NCBI RefSeq assembly: GCF_000687165.1
Contig: NZ_JMKU01000006.1
Span: forward strand, 62,001 to 126,000
Source: Paracidovorax oryzae ATCC 19882
Lineage (GTDB): Bacteria; Pseudomonadota; Gammaproteobacteria; Burkholderiales; Burkholderiaceae_C
Direction of reading: 5' to 3'
DNA: 64,000 bases
Part shown: in pieces, positions 49,239 through 59,695 of the stretch
Layout of the letters: every line of letters starts with the position of its first letter
Position numbering within the stretch: the first letter of the stretch is position 1
The notes under the pieces: model-generated
What the model was told of the DNA's origin: nothing
The model's database searches: none
The model's input: the letters and a program-made list of their open reading frames with translations, nothing else
Program-made: the position numbers and the translations under genes

Positions 49239-51167
49239 TTGAACAATCAATGGTTTTCGAAAATTGCCGTGTGGCTCGTGATCGCCATGGTGCTTTTCAC
49301 GGTGTTCAAGCAATTCGACACCCGTGCGGGCGCCAGTGCCGGCAACATCGGGTATTCGGAATTCCTCGATGAAGTGCGTGGCGGCCGCATCAAGAACGCC
49401 ACCATCCAGGAAGGGCAGGGCGGCACCGAGATCGTCGCCACCACCAATGACGACCGCAAGGTCCGCACCACGGCCACCTATCTCGACCGTGGCCTGGTCG
49501 GGGACCTCATCAACAACAACGTCAAGTTCGACGTCAAGCCCCGCGAGGAAGGTTCCCTGCTCATGACCCTCCTGGTCAGCTGGGGCCCCATGCTGCTGCT
49601 GATCGGCGTGTGGGTGTACTTCATGCGACAGATGCAGGGCGGCGGCAAGGGCGGTGCCTTCAGCTTCGGCAAGAGCAAGGCGCGCATGCTCGACGAGAAC
49701 AACAACACCGTCACCTTCGCCGACGTGGCCGGCTGCGACGAGGCCAAGGAAGAGGTCAAGGAAGTCGTCGATTTCCTGAAGGATCCGCAGAAGTTCCAGA
49801 AGCTGGGCGGCCGGATCCCGCGCGGCCTGCTGCTGGTCGGCCCTCCCGGCACCGGCAAGACGCTGCTGGCCAAGTCCATCGCCGGCGAGGCCAAGGTGCC
49901 GTTCTTCAGCATCTCCGGCTCCGACTTCGTCGAGATGTTCGTCGGCGTGGGCGCGGCCCGCGTGCGCGACATGTTCGAGAACGCCAAGAAGAACGCCCCC
50001 TGCATTATCTTCATCGATGAAATCGACGCCGTGGGCCGCCAGCGTGGTGCCGGCCTGGGTGGCGGCAACGACGAGCGCGAGCAGACCCTCAACCAGATGC
50101 TGGTCGAGATGGACGGCTTCGAGACCAACCTGGGCGTCATCGTGGTCGCCGCGACGAACCGCCCGGACATCCTGGACGCCGCTCTGCTGCGTCCCGGCCG
50201 CTTCGACCGCCAGGTGTACGTCACGCTGCCGGACATCCGCGGCCGCGAGCAGATCCTGAACGTCCACATGCGCAAGGTGCCCGTGGGCCAGGACGTGAAC
50301 GCCGGCGTGATCGCCCGCGGCACGCCGGGCATGTCCGGCGCCGACCTCGCCAACCTCTGCAACGAAGCCGCGCTGATGGCAGCCCGCCGCAATGCGCGCA
50401 CGGTGGAGATGCAGGACTTCGAGAAGGCCAAGGACAAGATCATCATGGGCCCCGAGCGCAAGAGCATGGTCATGCCCGAGGAGGAGCGCCGCAATACGGC
50501 CTACCACGAGGCCGGCCACGCCCTCATCGGCAAGCTGCTGCCCAAGTGCGACCCGGTCCACAAGGTCACCATCATCCCGCGCGGCCGCGCGCTGGGCGTG
50601 ACGATGAGCCTGCCCGAGAAGGACCGCTACAGCTACGACCGCGAGTACATGCTCAACCAGATCAGCATGCTGTTCGGCGGGCGGATCGCGGAAGAGGTCT
50701 TCATGAACCAGATGACGACCGGCGCCAGCAACGATTTCGAGCGCGCGACCTCGATCGCCCGCGACATGGTGACGCGCTATGGCATGACCGAGGCGCTGGG
50801 CCCCATGGTCTATGCCGAGAACGAGGGCGAAGTCTTCCTCGGCCGTTCCGTCACCAAGACGAACAACATGAGCGAGCAGACGATGGAGAAGGTGGACGGC
50901 GAAGTCCGCCGCATCATCGACGAGCAGTACACCCTGGCGCGCAAGCTCATCGAGGACAACCAGGACAAGATGCACGCCATGGCGAACGCGCTGCTGGAAT
51001 GGGAAACCATCGACACCGAGCAGCTGGACGACATCATGGCGGGCAAGCCGCCCCGTCCTCCCAAGGACTGGACGCCCCGCACGCCTTCGTCCGGCGGCGG
51101 TGACAACTCCTCCGGCGGCGGAACGCCCGCGCCGGTGTCCAGCGATCCTTCGCCCACCGTGGCATAA
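49239..51167 (+). CDS. ftsH: ATP-dependent zinc metalloprotease FtsH
   Basis: A membrane-anchored AAA+ protease hexamer that degrades misfolded membrane proteins and short-lived regulators. The 642-residue product has TM1 about 8-25, a periplasmic domain, TM2 about 108-128, Walker A GPPGTGKT (201-208) and Walker B IIFIDE (256-261). The second region of homology is [19 protein letters not shown], and the zinc motif is HEAGH (423-427). The tail is Gly/Pro/Ser-rich. The start is TTG at 49239, preceded by GGAG; the residues that follow ([14 protein letters not shown]) match the family N-terminus. Confidence 0.97.
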   Translation: MNNQWFSKIAVWLVIAMVLFTVFKQFDTRAGASAGNIGYSEFLDEVRGGRIKNATIQEGQGGTEIVATTNDDRKVRTTATYLDRGLVGDLINNNVKFDVKPREEGSLLMTLLVSWGPMLLLIGVWVYFMRQMQGGGKGGAFSFGKSKARMLDENNNTVTFADVAGCDEAKEEVKEVVDFLKDPQKFQKLGGRIPRGLLLVGPPGTGKTLLAKSIAGEAKVPFFSISGSDFVEMFVGVGAARVRDMFENAKKNAPCIIFIDEIDAVGRQRGAGLGGGNDEREQTLNQMLVEMDGFETNLGVIVVAATNRPDILDAALLRPGRFDRQVYVTLPDIRGREQILNVHMRKVPVGQDVNAGVIARGTPGMSGADLANLCNEAALMAARRNARTVEMQDFEKAKDKIIMGPERKSMVMPEEERRNTAYHEAGHALIGKLLPKCDPVHKVTIIPRGRALGVTMSLPEKDRYSYDREYMLNQISMLFGGRIAEEVFMNQMTTGASNDFERATSIARDMVTRYGMTEALGPMVYAENEGEVFLGRSVTKTNNMSEQTMEKVDGEVRRIIDEQYTLARKLIEDNQDKMHAMANALLEWETIDTEQLDDIMAGKPPRPPKDWTPRTPSSGGGDNSSGGGTPAPVSSDPSPTVA

Positions 51168-51200
51168 GGCGCTACAGCACTGCCGCGGGGCAGTGCACGG

Positions 51201-51225
51201 AAACGGGGCCTCGGCCCCGTTTTTG
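51201..51225 (+). terminator. Rho-independent terminator of ftsH
   Basis: AAACGGGGC (51201-51209) pairs with GCCCCGTTT (51214-51222) around CTCG and continues into a run of T. It lies 34 bases after the ftsH stop. Confidence 0.93.
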
Positions 51226-51283
51226 CGTTTGCAGCCTCGCTTTTTGCTTTCACGAACTCCGTCACGTCGGCGACCTAGCTTCC

Positions 51284-52150
51284 ATGCACTGGCAGACAAC
51301 CCGTTTCCGCATCGACCTCTCGCGCCCACAGGTCATGGGCATCCTGAATGTGACGCCGGACTCGTTTTCCGACGGCGGGCGACATGCCTCGCTGCGGGAT
51401 GCCCTGCGCCGCGGCGAGGCCATGCTGCAGGACGGCGCGGACATCCTGGACATCGGGGGGGAATCGACCCGCCCCGGCAGCCCGGCGGTGCCCCTGGAGG
51501 AGGAGCTGGCCCGCGTGGTGCCGGTGGTGAAGGAGGCCGTGGCCTGGGGCGTGCCCATCTCGGTGGACACCTACAAGCCTGCCGTGATGCAGGCGGTGCT
51601 GGACCTGGGCGCGGACATCGTCAACGACATCTGGGCCCTGCGGCAGCCGGGCGCGGTGGAGGCGGTGGTGCGCCACGGCGCATGCGGCGTCTGCCTGATG
51701 CACATGCACGGAGAGCCGCAGACCATGCAGGTGGCGCCCATGGAGGGCGACGTGGTGGCGCAGGTAAGGTCCTTCCTCGGCCGGCAGGCCGATGCCCTGC
51801 ACGGCCAGGGTGTGGCCAGGGACCGCCTCGTGCTGGATCCCGGCATCGGGTTCGGCAAGACGGTGGAGCAGAATTTCGCGCTGCTGGCGCAGCAGGCGCA
51901 ACTGGCCGCGGACGGCCATGCCTGGCTGGCAGGGTGGTCGCGCAAGTCGTCGCTGGGCGCGGTGACTGGCCTGCCGGTGCAGGACCGGCTCGTGCCCAGC
52001 GTCGCGGCGGCGCTGTTGTCGGTGGAGCGGGGCGCCCGCATCGTGCGCGTGCACGATGTCGCGGAAACGTCCGTGGCGCTCAGGATCTGGTGCGCGGCCC
52101 GGATACCATCGGAAGATACCGGCGCAGGCACTGCGCGAGGCAAGTCGTAG
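51284..52150 (+). CDS. folP: Dihydropteroate synthase
   Basis: Joins p-aminobenzoate to dihydropterin pyrophosphate in folate synthesis; the sulfonamide target. The 288-residue TIM barrel has [51 protein letters not shown] and [10 protein letters not shown]. The last has Ser-Ser where many have Ser-Met. The C-terminal 20 residues are an unconserved extension. It is followed 58 bases later by glmM, an arrangement common in beta- and gammaproteobacteria. Confidence 0.96.
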   Translation: MHWQTTRFRIDLSRPQVMGILNVTPDSFSDGGRHASLRDALRRGEAMLQDGADILDIGGESTRPGSPAVPLEEELARVVPVVKEAVAWGVPISVDTYKPAVMQAVLDLGADIVNDIWALRQPGAVEAVVRHGACGVCLMHMHGEPQTMQVAPMEGDVVAQVRSFLGRQADALHGQGVARDRLVLDPGIGFGKTVEQNFALLAQQAQLAADGHAWLAGWSRKSSLGAVTGLPVQDRLVPSVAAALLSVERGARIVRVHDVAETSVALRIWCAARIPSEDTGAGTARGKS

Positions 52151-52208
52151 CCCTGGCCGCTTGCGCGAAGCGCCCGGCGGCCCGGGAAAAACCATCAGGA
52201 ACATGACC

Positions 52209-53543
52209 ATGGCTCGCAAATATTTCGGAACGGACGGCATCCGTGGAACCGTGGGGCAGGCCCCCATCACGCCGGATTTCGTCCTGCGACTGGCGCACGC
52301 GGTGGGCCGGGTGCTGCGGCGCACGGAGGAGAGGCCGACGGTGCTGATCGGCAAGGACACGCGCATTTCCGGCTACATGCTCGAGAGCGCGCTGGAATCC
52401 GGCTTCAATTCGGCCGGGGTGGACGTAGTGCTGCTGGGGCCGCTGCCCACCCCGGGCGTCGCCTACCTCACGCGCGCTCAGCGGGCCAGCCTGGGCGTGG
52501 TGATCAGCGCCAGCCACAACGCCTATCCCGACAACGGCATCAAGTTCTTCAGCGCCCAGGGCACGAAGCTGCCCGACGAATGGGAACTGGCGGTCGAGGC
52601 CGCCCTCGACGAGGCCCCGGCCTGGGCGGACTCGGCCTCCCTGGGCAAGGCCCGGCGCCTGGAGGATGCGGCCGGCCGCTACATCGAGTTCTGCAAGAGC
52701 ACCTTTTCCCAGGATCTCACCCTCAAGGGCACGAAGATCGTGGTGGATGCAGCGCACGGTGCGGCCTACCACATCGCGCCCAAGGTGTTCCACGAACTGG
52801 GGGCCGAGGTGCTGGCCATCGGCTGCTCGCCCGATGGGCTCAACATCAACCACCAGGTGGGCGCCACCCATCCCGACGCACTGGTGCGCGCGGTGCGCGC
52901 CAACCGTGCCGACTATGGCGTGGCGCTGGACGGCGATGCGGACCGCCTGCAGATGGTGGATGCCGCAGGCCGGCTCTACAACGGCGACGAACTGCTCTAC
53001 CTGCTGGCGGCGGACCGCCTGTCGCGCGGGGAAAGTGTGCCTGGCGTGGTTGGCACCCTGATGACCAACATGGCCGTGGAACTCGCGCTCCAGGCCGACG
53101 GCGTGGAGTTGGTCCGTGCCAAGGTGGGCGACCGCCATGTGCTGGAGGAACTGGCCCGGCGCCGCTGGCTGCTGGGCGGCGAGAGCTCCGGCCACCTGCT
53201 GGCGCTGGACCGGCATACGACGGGTGACGGCCTGATCAGCGCGCTGCAGGTGCTGCAGGCCTGCGTGCGCGGCGGCCGCAGCCTGGCGCGCACGCTGGAG
53301 CACGTGCGCCTGTTCCCGCAGGTGCTGGTCAACGTCCGGCTGCCTCCCGGCCAGGACTGGAAGGCCAACACCGTGCTGCAGGACGCCCTGAAATCGGTGG
53401 AGGCCGAACTGGGAACCCAGGGCCGCGTGCTGGTGCGGGCGAGCGGAACCGAGCCGCTGCTGCGCGTCATGGTCGAGACTTCCGACGCGGACCGCGCCAG
53501 CCATTTCGCCCACCAGCTGGCCGACGCGGCCAGGGCAGGCTGA
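52209..53543 (+). CDS. glmM: Phosphoglucosamine mutase
   Basis: Interconverts glucosamine-6-phosphate and glucosamine-1-phosphate for peptidoglycan and lipopolysaccharide precursors. The 444-residue product has the phosphoserine loop [14 protein letters not shown] with Ser102, the metal loop LDGDADRLQ and the sugar loop [11 protein letters not shown]. The phosphate-binding loop is [13 protein letters not shown]. The ATG at 52209 is chosen because AGGA lies eight bases before it; the ATG at 52203 would add two residues. Confidence 0.97.
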   Translation: MARKYFGTDGIRGTVGQAPITPDFVLRLAHAVGRVLRRTEERPTVLIGKDTRISGYMLESALESGFNSAGVDVVLLGPLPTPGVAYLTRAQRASLGVVISASHNAYPDNGIKFFSAQGTKLPDEWELAVEAALDEAPAWADSASLGKARRLEDAAGRYIEFCKSTFSQDLTLKGTKIVVDAAHGAAYHIAPKVFHELGAEVLAIGCSPDGLNINHQVGATHPDALVRAVRANRADYGVALDGDADRLQMVDAAGRLYNGDELLYLLAADRLSRGESVPGVVGTLMTNMAVELALQADGVELVRAKVGDRHVLEELARRRWLLGGESSGHLLALDRHTTGDGLISALQVLQACVRGGRSLARTLEHVRLFPQVLVNVRLPPGQDWKANTVLQDALKSVEAELGTQGRVLVRASGTEPLLRVMVETSDADRASHFAHQLADAARAG

Positions 53544-53606
53544 AAAGGCTCCGTCCGGCGCAGTCGGAATGGGGCGGGGCCAGGGCGGTGCCGCCGAGCC
53601 TGCGGC

Positions 53607-55844
53607 TCAGCCTGCAGGCTGGATCTTGCGCTGCCGCAGCAGCGGCGTGATGGCCTCCGCGGTCTGCGGCCGGCTGAAATAGTAGCCCTGGGCCTCGTCG
53701 CAGCCCTGCTGCCGCAGGTACTCCAGCTGTTCGGCCGTTTCCACGCCCTCGGCGGTGGTCCGCATGCCCAGGGCCTGGGCCATGCGGATGATGGCGCTCA
53801 CGATGGCGCGGTCATTGCTGTCCACGCCCAGGTCCCGCACGAAGGACTGGTCGATCTTCAGCTTGTAGATCTGGAAGCGCTTGAGCTGGCTCAGGGACGA
53901 GTAGCCGGTGCCGAAGTCGTCCATCGACATGCGCACGCCCCGGGCGTGGAGCTGGTCCATGGTGGCGATGGCAGACCGCGGGTCGTCCACGGCGACACCT
54001 TCGGTCAGCTCCAGCTCCAGGCGCTGGGGATGCAGGCGGGTTTCGTCCAGGATGCGGCTGACCAGTTCGGGCAGCAGGGGCTGCCTGAACTGCAGGGCCG
54101 ACAGGTTGACGGCCATGGACAGCCATTCCAGGCCCATGGCGTGCCATGCCTGCAACTGGGCCAGGGCCGTGCGCATCACCCATTCGCCGATCTGCAGGAT
54201 CTGGCCGCTGTCCTCGGCGATCGGGATGAACTCGGCCGGGGACACGGGCCCGAGTTCGGGGTGGTCCCAGCGCAGCAGCGCCTCGACGCTGCGGATCTCG
54301 CCGCTGGCGATCGTGATCTGGGGCTGGTAGTGCAGGCGGAGCTGGTCGCGCTCCAGGGCCCGGCGCAGCGCGTTTTCCAGCAGCAGGGCGCGCACGGACT
54401 GCGCCTGCATCTCCGGCGTGAAGAAGCGGTAGGTGTTGCGGCCGTCGAGCTTGGCGCGGTACATGGCCACGTCCGCGGATTGCGTCAGCGTGTCGAAGTC
54501 GCTGCCGTCGTCGGGGAAGAGGGCGATGCCCATCGAGGGCGCCATGGTGAGTTCGTGGTGGCCGATCTGGTAGGGCTGGCGCGAGGCCTCCTGCAGCTTG
54601 GTGGCCACGCGCGCCGCGCCATGGGCGTTGGCGCCTGGCAGCAGCAGGATGAATTCGTCGCCGCCCAGGCGGGAGACCGTGTCGCGGTCACGCACCACGG
54701 CGCGCAGGCGCTTGGCGATTTCCACCAGCAGCGCGTCGCCGACGCGGTGGCCCAGCGAATCGTTCACGTGCTTGAAGTGGTCCAGGTCCAGGAAGACGAC
54801 CGCCAGCGGCGTGCCGTTCTCCTGCGCGACCCGGATCGCATGCTGGGCGCGCTCGGCCAGCAGAGTGCGGTTGGGCAGGCCCGTGAGCGGGTCGTAGTGC
54901 GCCAGCCAGTAGATGCGCTCCTGGTCGTGCTTGCGGTCGTTGATCTCCCGGTGCAGGCTTTCGACGGTTTCGCTGAGCTGGCGCGTGCGCTCCTGCACCT
55001 GGTGCTCCAGTTCGGCATGCATGCGCGCGAGTTCCGCCTGCGTCTTGCGCTGCGCGGTCACGTCCATGGCGATGCAGATGCAGCCCTGCTCGGGCAGGAG
55101 CGGATCCAGCGGCTGGCTGCGCACCTCGCAGGTGACCGTGCTGCCATCCTTGGCGAGCAGCTCCATCTCCCCGGTGAAGCCTGCAATCGCGCGGTTCGGC
55201 TCGCCGTGGCCGTGGCGTTCCATGGCCTCCCAGTCGGCATCGCTGAAATGCTGCTGGCGGGCCGAGCCCTCGGACAACTCGCCCGGCATATAGCCCAGCA
55301 TCTGCTCGAAATGCCGGTTGCAGCGGGTGAGGCGGTTGTTGCGAACGAACGCGATGCCCACCATCGCATGGTCGAACAGTGCCTGCTTCTCCCGGATGGC
55401 CGCGTGCAGGCGGATCTGCGCGTGGCGCTGCTCGTCGATGTCATCGACGATCCAGATCGATCCTTCGGACGTGTCCAGCGGGTTGATGAGGCGGCCCGTG
55501 AGGCTGGCCCAGAACAGGCGGCCGTTCTTGCGCCGCATCTGGCATTCGCAGCGGTACGGCAGCCCGAGGGACAGGGTGGGATAGGCCGCCCGGCCGAGGG
55601 CGCGGAAGGCCGCGGAACTGGGGTAGAGGCTCTGGCTGCTCAGCCCGATCGCCTCGCGGGTGGAGGCGTAGCCGAATATTTCCGCGTAGCGGGGGTTGCA
55701 GCGCACCACCTGCCGCTGCCGTATGAACACGATGCCTACGCCGGCACTGTCCAGTAGCGTCTGCTGCTCGCGCAGGAGTCGTTCCACGGCAGGGCCGTCA
55801 GATGTTCCCAGGACAGGCAGGGACCGGACTTTGGTGAAGGGCAT
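53607..55844 (-). CDS. PAS-PAS-GGDEF-EAL cyclic-di-GMP protein
   Basis: A 745-residue cytoplasmic signalling protein without membrane helices. Two PAS domains (about 20-135 and 145-265) are followed by a coiled coil (ELARMHAELEHQVQERTRQL), a GGDEF domain with intact RLGGDEF and an upstream RxxD inhibitory site (RDRD), and an EAL domain. The EAL catalytic set is visible: EALLRWDHP, AVNLSALQF, ELTEGV, DDFGTGYSSL, KIDQSFVRDL, AEGVE. Both synthase and hydrolase activities are therefore possible. It is convergent with glmM. The PAS domains carry no obvious haem or flavin signature. Confidence 0.93.
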   Translation of the reverse strand: MPFTKVRSLPVLGTSDGPAVERLLREQQTLLDSAGVGIVFIRQRQVVRCNPRYAEIFGYASTREAIGLSSQSLYPSSAAFRALGRAAYPTLSLGLPYRCECQMRRKNGRLFWASLTGRLINPLDTSEGSIWIVDDIDEQRHAQIRLHAAIREKQALFDHAMVGIAFVRNNRLTRCNRHFEQMLGYMPGELSEGSARQQHFSDADWEAMERHGHGEPNRAIAGFTGEMELLAKDGSTVTCEVRSQPLDPLLPEQGCICIAMDVTAQRKTQAELARMHAELEHQVQERTRQLSETVESLHREINDRKHDQERIYWLAHYDPLTGLPNRTLLAERAQHAIRVAQENGTPLAVVFLDLDHFKHVNDSLGHRVGDALLVEIAKRLRAVVRDRDTVSRLGGDEFILLLPGANAHGAARVATKLQEASRQPYQIGHHELTMAPSMGIALFPDDGSDFDTLTQSADVAMYRAKLDGRNTYRFFTPEMQAQSVRALLLENALRRALERDQLRLHYQPQITIASGEIRSVEALLRWDHPELGPVSPAEFIPIAEDSGQILQIGEWVMRTALAQLQAWHAMGLEWLSMAVNLSALQFRQPLLPELVSRILDETRLHPQRLELELTEGVAVDDPRSAIATMDQLHARGVRMSMDDFGTGYSSLSQLKRFQIYKLKIDQSFVRDLGVDSNDRAIVSAIIRMAQALGMRTTAEGVETAEQLEYLRQQGCDEAQGYYFSRPQTAEAITPLLRQRKIQPAG

Positions 55845-55997
55845 GACGAGGGGACGCCGGCCTCGGGCGGCAGGCAGAGGCTACAAAGTGTAGCAGCGGG
55901 CCACTGCCGGGCGGGCAGGGCAATCCAGTAGAGCAAGGGGTTGTGCCGTGCGCGGGATCACCTGGGCACGTGGGGCGGGGCCGGCAGCGATGGGCGT

Positions 55998-56037
55998 TTG
56001 TCATGAACGCGCCATCGCCGCGACACCGACATGTCAT
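55998..56037 (+). promoter_or_regulatory. Array of four Pho-box heptamers before the olsB-like gene
   Basis: TTGTCAT (55998), GCGCCAT (56009), GCGACAC (56020) and ATGTCAT (56031) recur every 11 bases, all fitting nnGnCAY. The Pho box is a pair of CTGTCAY heptamers with 4-base spacers. About ten bases further lies a -10-like GACATT (56048-56053). The spacing regularity is the main evidence. Confidence 0.65.
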
Positions 56038-56113
56038 GCGCCGCTGCGACATTGTCCAGCGCGGCCTTGCCGGGCAGGGCTGCGATGGTTCAACGGTTCA
56101 CCGGGAGTAATTC

Positions 56114-56953
56114 GTGAGCGACCTTCCTGTCCCCACCCTGTCTCTGTCCCCAGACATGCCTTTCCGGAGGTCGCTTCATCGACCGGGTCCTGGGGAGGTT
56201 CCAGCGCCACGGCAAGGCAAAGGCGCAGTGGCGCCCATCGAGGCTTCCTGGGCGCGCGACGCTGCCGAAGTCCGGGAAGCCCAGCGCCTGAGATACCTCG
56301 TGTTCGCCGGGGAGATGGGCGCGCGCCTGAGCACGTCCGTTCCCGGCCATGACGTGGATGCATTCGACGCCTACTGCGAGCACCTGCTGGTGCGCGACGT
56401 GGAGACGCGGGCCGTGATCGGCACCTACCGCGTGCTCACGCCCGCCCAGGCGCAGCGTGCTGGCGGCCTGTACAGCGACACCGAGTTCGACCTGTCGCGC
56501 CTCGCCCACCTGCGCGGGCGCATGGTGGAACTGGGCCGCAGCTGCGTGCACCCCGACTACCGCCATGGCGGCGTCATCATGACCCTGTGGGGCGCGCTGG
56601 CGGACTTCATGGTGCGCAACCGGCTGGACATGATGATCGGCTGCGCGAGCATCCCCATGCTGCACAACGGCGTGCTCAGCGGCAACGCCGCGGCCAGCAT
56701 CTGGAACCAGCTCAAGGCCGGCTACATGGCGCCCCCCGAATACGAGGTGCAGCCCCGCCTGCCGCTTCCGGTGGACCAGCTCGACGGATCTCTGCCGGTG
56801 GAGCCACCGGCGCTGATCAAGGGCTACCTGCGCCTGGGCACCCGGGTGCTCGGCGCGCCCGCCTGGGATCCGGATTTCAACACCGCCGACCTGCCGATGC
56901 TGATGCGCATCGAGGACCTGCCTCCCCGCTATCGCAAGCACTTCCTCGGCTGA
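56114..56953 (+). CDS. olsB: L-ornithine N-alpha-acyltransferase-like GNAT protein
   Basis: The OlsB family adds a 3-hydroxyacyl chain from ACP to ornithine, the first step of ornithine-lipid synthesis, which replaces phospholipids when phosphate is short. The 279-residue product matches this Acetyltransf_5-type family: EAQRLRYLVFAGEMGARLS, DVDAFDAYCEHLLVRD, VIGTYRVLTP, MVELGRSCVHPDYRHGGVIM and MIGCASIPMLHNG. The start is GTG at 56114 after CGGGAG. The second enzyme OlsA is not in the window. Pho-box-like repeats upstream and the neighbouring ppk support the phosphate-stress role. Confidence 0.8.
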   Translation: MSDLPVPTLSLSPDMPFRRSLHRPGPGEVPAPRQGKGAVAPIEASWARDAAEVREAQRLRYLVFAGEMGARLSTSVPGHDVDAFDAYCEHLLVRDVETRAVIGTYRVLTPAQAQRAGGLYSDTEFDLSRLAHLRGRMVELGRSCVHPDYRHGGVIMTLWGALADFMVRNRLDMMIGCASIPMLHNGVLSGNAAASIWNQLKAGYMAPPEYEVQPRLPLPVDQLDGSLPVEPPALIKGYLRLGTRVLGAPAWDPDFNTADLPMLMRIEDLPPRYRKHFLG

Positions 56954-57009
56954 CCGCTGTCCCGGCGCTGGATGATCGTTGCAAATCTGTTCGTGACAGC
57001 GTTGATGAC

Positions 57010-57027
57010 ATGTCATGAAAATGTCAT
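57010..57027 (+). promoter_or_regulatory. Pho box of ppk
   Basis: ATGTCAT (57010-57016), GAAA, ATGTCAT (57021-57027) is an exact direct repeat with the canonical 11-bp period. TAATAC (57037-57042) follows at -10 distance. The site lies inside the longest open frame of ppk, which argues that translation begins downstream at 57077. Confidence 0.78.
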
Positions 57028-57076
57028 GGTCGAGACTAATACTAAAACTGATTCCGGTACTGACAATTTGTCTTCC

Positions 57077-59230
57077 ATGCACTCTTCGACCACGCTCCCT
57101 CCAGAACCGGCATCCTTCGCAGGCGCGCAGGACCTCCTGGCGGCTCCCGAGCCCCTGCCCGATGCGTCCGGCATCGCGTTCCTCAATCGCGACCACAGCA
57201 TCCTGGCATTCAACGAGCGGGTATTCGACTGGGCGACGCGCATCGACGTGCCCCTGATGGAGCGGCTGCGCTACCTGTGCATCGTGTCGTCCAACCTCGA
57301 CGAGTTCTTCGAGGTGCGCGCCGCGCCGCACATCACGGCGGCGCAGAGCGGGGAGACCAAGGGACCCTACACGGTGGCGTCCTTCGAGGCGCTGTCCACC
57401 AAGGCGCACGACCTCGTGGCCCGCCAGTACGCGCTCTACAACGAGTCGCTGATGCCGGCCTTCGCGGAGCAGGGCATCCATATCGTCTCCCATGGCGAGC
57501 GCTCGCCCGAGCAGCGCCGCTGGGTGCGCGACTATTTCGAGCGCGAGGTGCGCCCGCTGCTGGTGCCGGTGGGGCTGGATCCGGCCCACCCCTTCCCGCA
57601 GGTGGCGAACAAGTCGCTGAACTTCATCGTGCGGCTCAAGGGCAATGACGCTTTCGGGCGCGAGAACGAGATCGCCATCGTCAAGGTGCCGCGCGTGCTG
57701 CCGCGGCTGGTGCGGCTGCCCGTGAAGGTGGCGCCGCAGGGGGCGCAGTGCGTCAGTCTGTCCAGCATTGTGCGGGCACATCTGAGCGAACTGTTCCCCG
57801 GGCGCGAGGTGACGGAATTCTCCCAGTTCCGCGTGACGCGCCATTCCGACCTCGCCGTGGACGAGGACGACGTGCGCAACCTGCGCACCGCGTTGCGCCA
57901 GGGCCTGCAGCACCGCCATTACGGCCAGGCGGTGCGCCTGGAGGTGTCGGCCAGCTGCTCGCGTTTTCTCTCCGATTTCCTGCAGTCGCAGTTCGCACTG
58001 CCCGATGCGGCGCTGTTCCGCGTGCATGGTCCCGTGAACCTGGTGCGGCTCACGCAGCTGGTGGACCTGGTCAACGAGCCCGCGCTGCTGTTTCCGCCCT
58101 GGCGCGCGGCCTGGCCCCGGCAGGTGCAGGCGGGTGCGCCGCTCATGGAGCAGATCCGGCGCCGCGACATCCTGGTGCACCAGCCGTTCGAGAGTTTCGA
58201 CTCGGTGCTGCAGTTCCTGCGCGAGGCCGTGAACGATCCGCAGGTGCTGGCCATCAAGCAGACGATCTACCGCACGGGCGCGGATTCCGAGATGATGGAG
58301 CTGCTGCGCGAAGCCGTGCGCCGCGGCAAGGAAGTGATGGCCGTCGTCGAGTTGAAAGCCCGCTTCGACGAAGAGGCGAACATCAACTGGGCGGAGGCGC
58401 TGGAGTCCATCGGCGCGCAGGTGGTCTACGGGGTGGTGGGCCTCAAGACGCACGGCAAGATGCTGCTGGTGACCCGCCGCGAGGGCAAGCAGCTGCGCCG
58501 CTACGGGCATCTCTCCACGGGCAACTACAACCCCCGCACGGCACGGCTCTACACCGACCTGAGCTATTTCACGGCCGATGCGGACACGACGGCCGACATG
58601 GATGCCGTGTTCAACCACCTGGCCAGCCAGAACAAGCTGCCCCGGCTCAAGCGCCTGGTGATGGCGCCTTTCCACCTGCACCGGCAATTGCAGGAAATGA
58701 TCGCGGCCGTGGGCGATGCCGCCGCGCGCGGTGAAGACGCGCGCATCGTGGCGAAGATGAATGCCCTGACCGACGAGGCGCTCATGAACGCGCTCGTCGC
58801 CGCCGGGCAGAAAGGCGCGCGCATCGACCTGATCGTGCGCGGTGCCTGCATGCTGCCGGCGCAGCGCGAGGGCGTGACCGACAACATCCGCGTCCGCTCC
58901 ATCATCGGGCGGTTCCTGGAGCACACGCGGGTGTTCTATTTCCGCGCGGGCGGCCAGGAGCAGCTGCTGCTGTCCAGCGCCGACTGGATGAACCGGAACA
59001 TGCTGCGCCGCGTGGAGCTCGCCTGGCCGGTGGACGATCCCGAACTGCGCCAGCGGATCATCGACGAGTGCCTGGTCGCCTACCTGCACGACGACAAGGA
59101 TGCCTGGACGCTGCAGGCCGATGGCTCCTATGCGCGGGCACCGCACCCGGTGTCGGGCAACGGTGCCCAGCAGGCACTGATGCTGCGCTACGGCCCGCCC
59201 GGCACTGTGCCTTCGGCGGCCAGGGCATGA
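57077..59230 (+). CDS. ppk: Polyphosphate kinase 1
   Basis: Polymerises the gamma-phosphate of ATP into polyphosphate. The 717-residue product has the four PPK1 domains: N-terminal (FLNRDHSILAFNERVFDWAT, YLCIVSSNLDEFFEVRAA), head, and two PLD-like catalytic domains. The autophosphorylated His fits LKTHGKMLLVTRR and the second conserved His RYGHLSTGNYNPRTA; KQTIYRTGADSEMM is also typical. The start at 57077 (MHSSTTLPPEP) is preferred because a Pho box covers the upstream part of the frame, although its ribosome site is weak. It overlaps sixA. Confidence 0.95.
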   Translation: MHSSTTLPPEPASFAGAQDLLAAPEPLPDASGIAFLNRDHSILAFNERVFDWATRIDVPLMERLRYLCIVSSNLDEFFEVRAAPHITAAQSGETKGPYTVASFEALSTKAHDLVARQYALYNESLMPAFAEQGIHIVSHGERSPEQRRWVRDYFEREVRPLLVPVGLDPAHPFPQVANKSLNFIVRLKGNDAFGRENEIAIVKVPRVLPRLVRLPVKVAPQGAQCVSLSSIVRAHLSELFPGREVTEFSQFRVTRHSDLAVDEDDVRNLRTALRQGLQHRHYGQAVRLEVSASCSRFLSDFLQSQFALPDAALFRVHGPVNLVRLTQLVDLVNEPALLFPPWRAAWPRQVQAGAPLMEQIRRRDILVHQPFESFDSVLQFLREAVNDPQVLAIKQTIYRTGADSEMMELLREAVRRGKEVMAVVELKARFDEEANINWAEALESIGAQVVYGVVGLKTHGKMLLVTRREGKQLRRYGHLSTGNYNPRTARLYTDLSYFTADADTTADMDAVFNHLASQNKLPRLKRLVMAPFHLHRQLQEMIAAVGDAAARGEDARIVAKMNALTDEALMNALVAAGQKGARIDLIVRGACMLPAQREGVTDNIRVRSIIGRFLEHTRVFYFRAGGQEQLLLSSADWMNRNMLRRVELAWPVDDPELRQRIIDECLVAYLHDDKDAWTLQADGSYARAPHPVSGNGAQQALMLRYGPPGTVPSAARA

Positions 59231-59691
59231 TGGATCTGATCCTGTGGCGGCACGCCGAGGCGGAGGAGCCTCGCGAGGGCGATGAGGACCTGCAGCGGCC
59301 ATTGACACCCCGGGGCGAGAAGCAGGCCGCGCGCATGGCGGCCTGGCTGGACCGCCAACTGCCGGACGGCCTGCGCGTGCTGGCGAGCCCGGCCGCGCGG
59401 ACCGAGGCCACGGCCAAGGCGCTGGGGCGCAAATACAAGCTGCGCGCGGAACTGTTGCCCGGAGGCACAGCGGCGGACCTGCTGGAGCTGGTGCAGTGGC
59501 CGCACGCGCGCGGAGCGGTGCTGGTCGTGGGGCACCAGCCCATGCTGGGTCAGGCCGCTGCCGAACTGCTCGGCCTGCGTTCGCCGGATTGCACCATCCG
59601 CAAGGGCGCGGTGTGGTGGCTGCGCCGGCGCGATCGCGCCGAGGTGGCGGAAACCATCCTCATGGCCGTGCAGGCGCCGGATTTCCTCTAG
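59227..59691 (+). CDS. sixA: Phosphohistidine phosphatase SixA
   Basis: A 154-residue histidine-phosphatase-superfamily enzyme that removes phosphate from phosphohistidine proteins. The catalytic motif is LILWRHAEAE (Arg-His), with the second Arg in LASPAARTEATAKAL and the second His in VVGHQPMLGQ. The ATG at 59227 overlaps the ppk stop (ATGA), so the two are coupled. The proximity to polyphosphate genes is common in betaproteobacteria. Confidence 0.92.
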   Translation: MMDLILWRHAEAEEPREGDEDLQRPLTPRGEKQAARMAAWLDRQLPDGLRVLASPAARTEATAKALGRKYKLRAELLPGGTAADLLELVQWPHARGAVLVVGHQPMLGQAAAELLGLRSPDCTIRKGAVWWLRRRDRAEVAETILMAVQAPDFL

Positions 59692-59695
59692 GGCA

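Noticed and set aside
53946-55757. A 603-codon plus-strand frame opposite the GGDEF-EAL gene
   Set aside because: It has no family features and mirrors the minus-strand gene, whose catalytic motifs are all intact.
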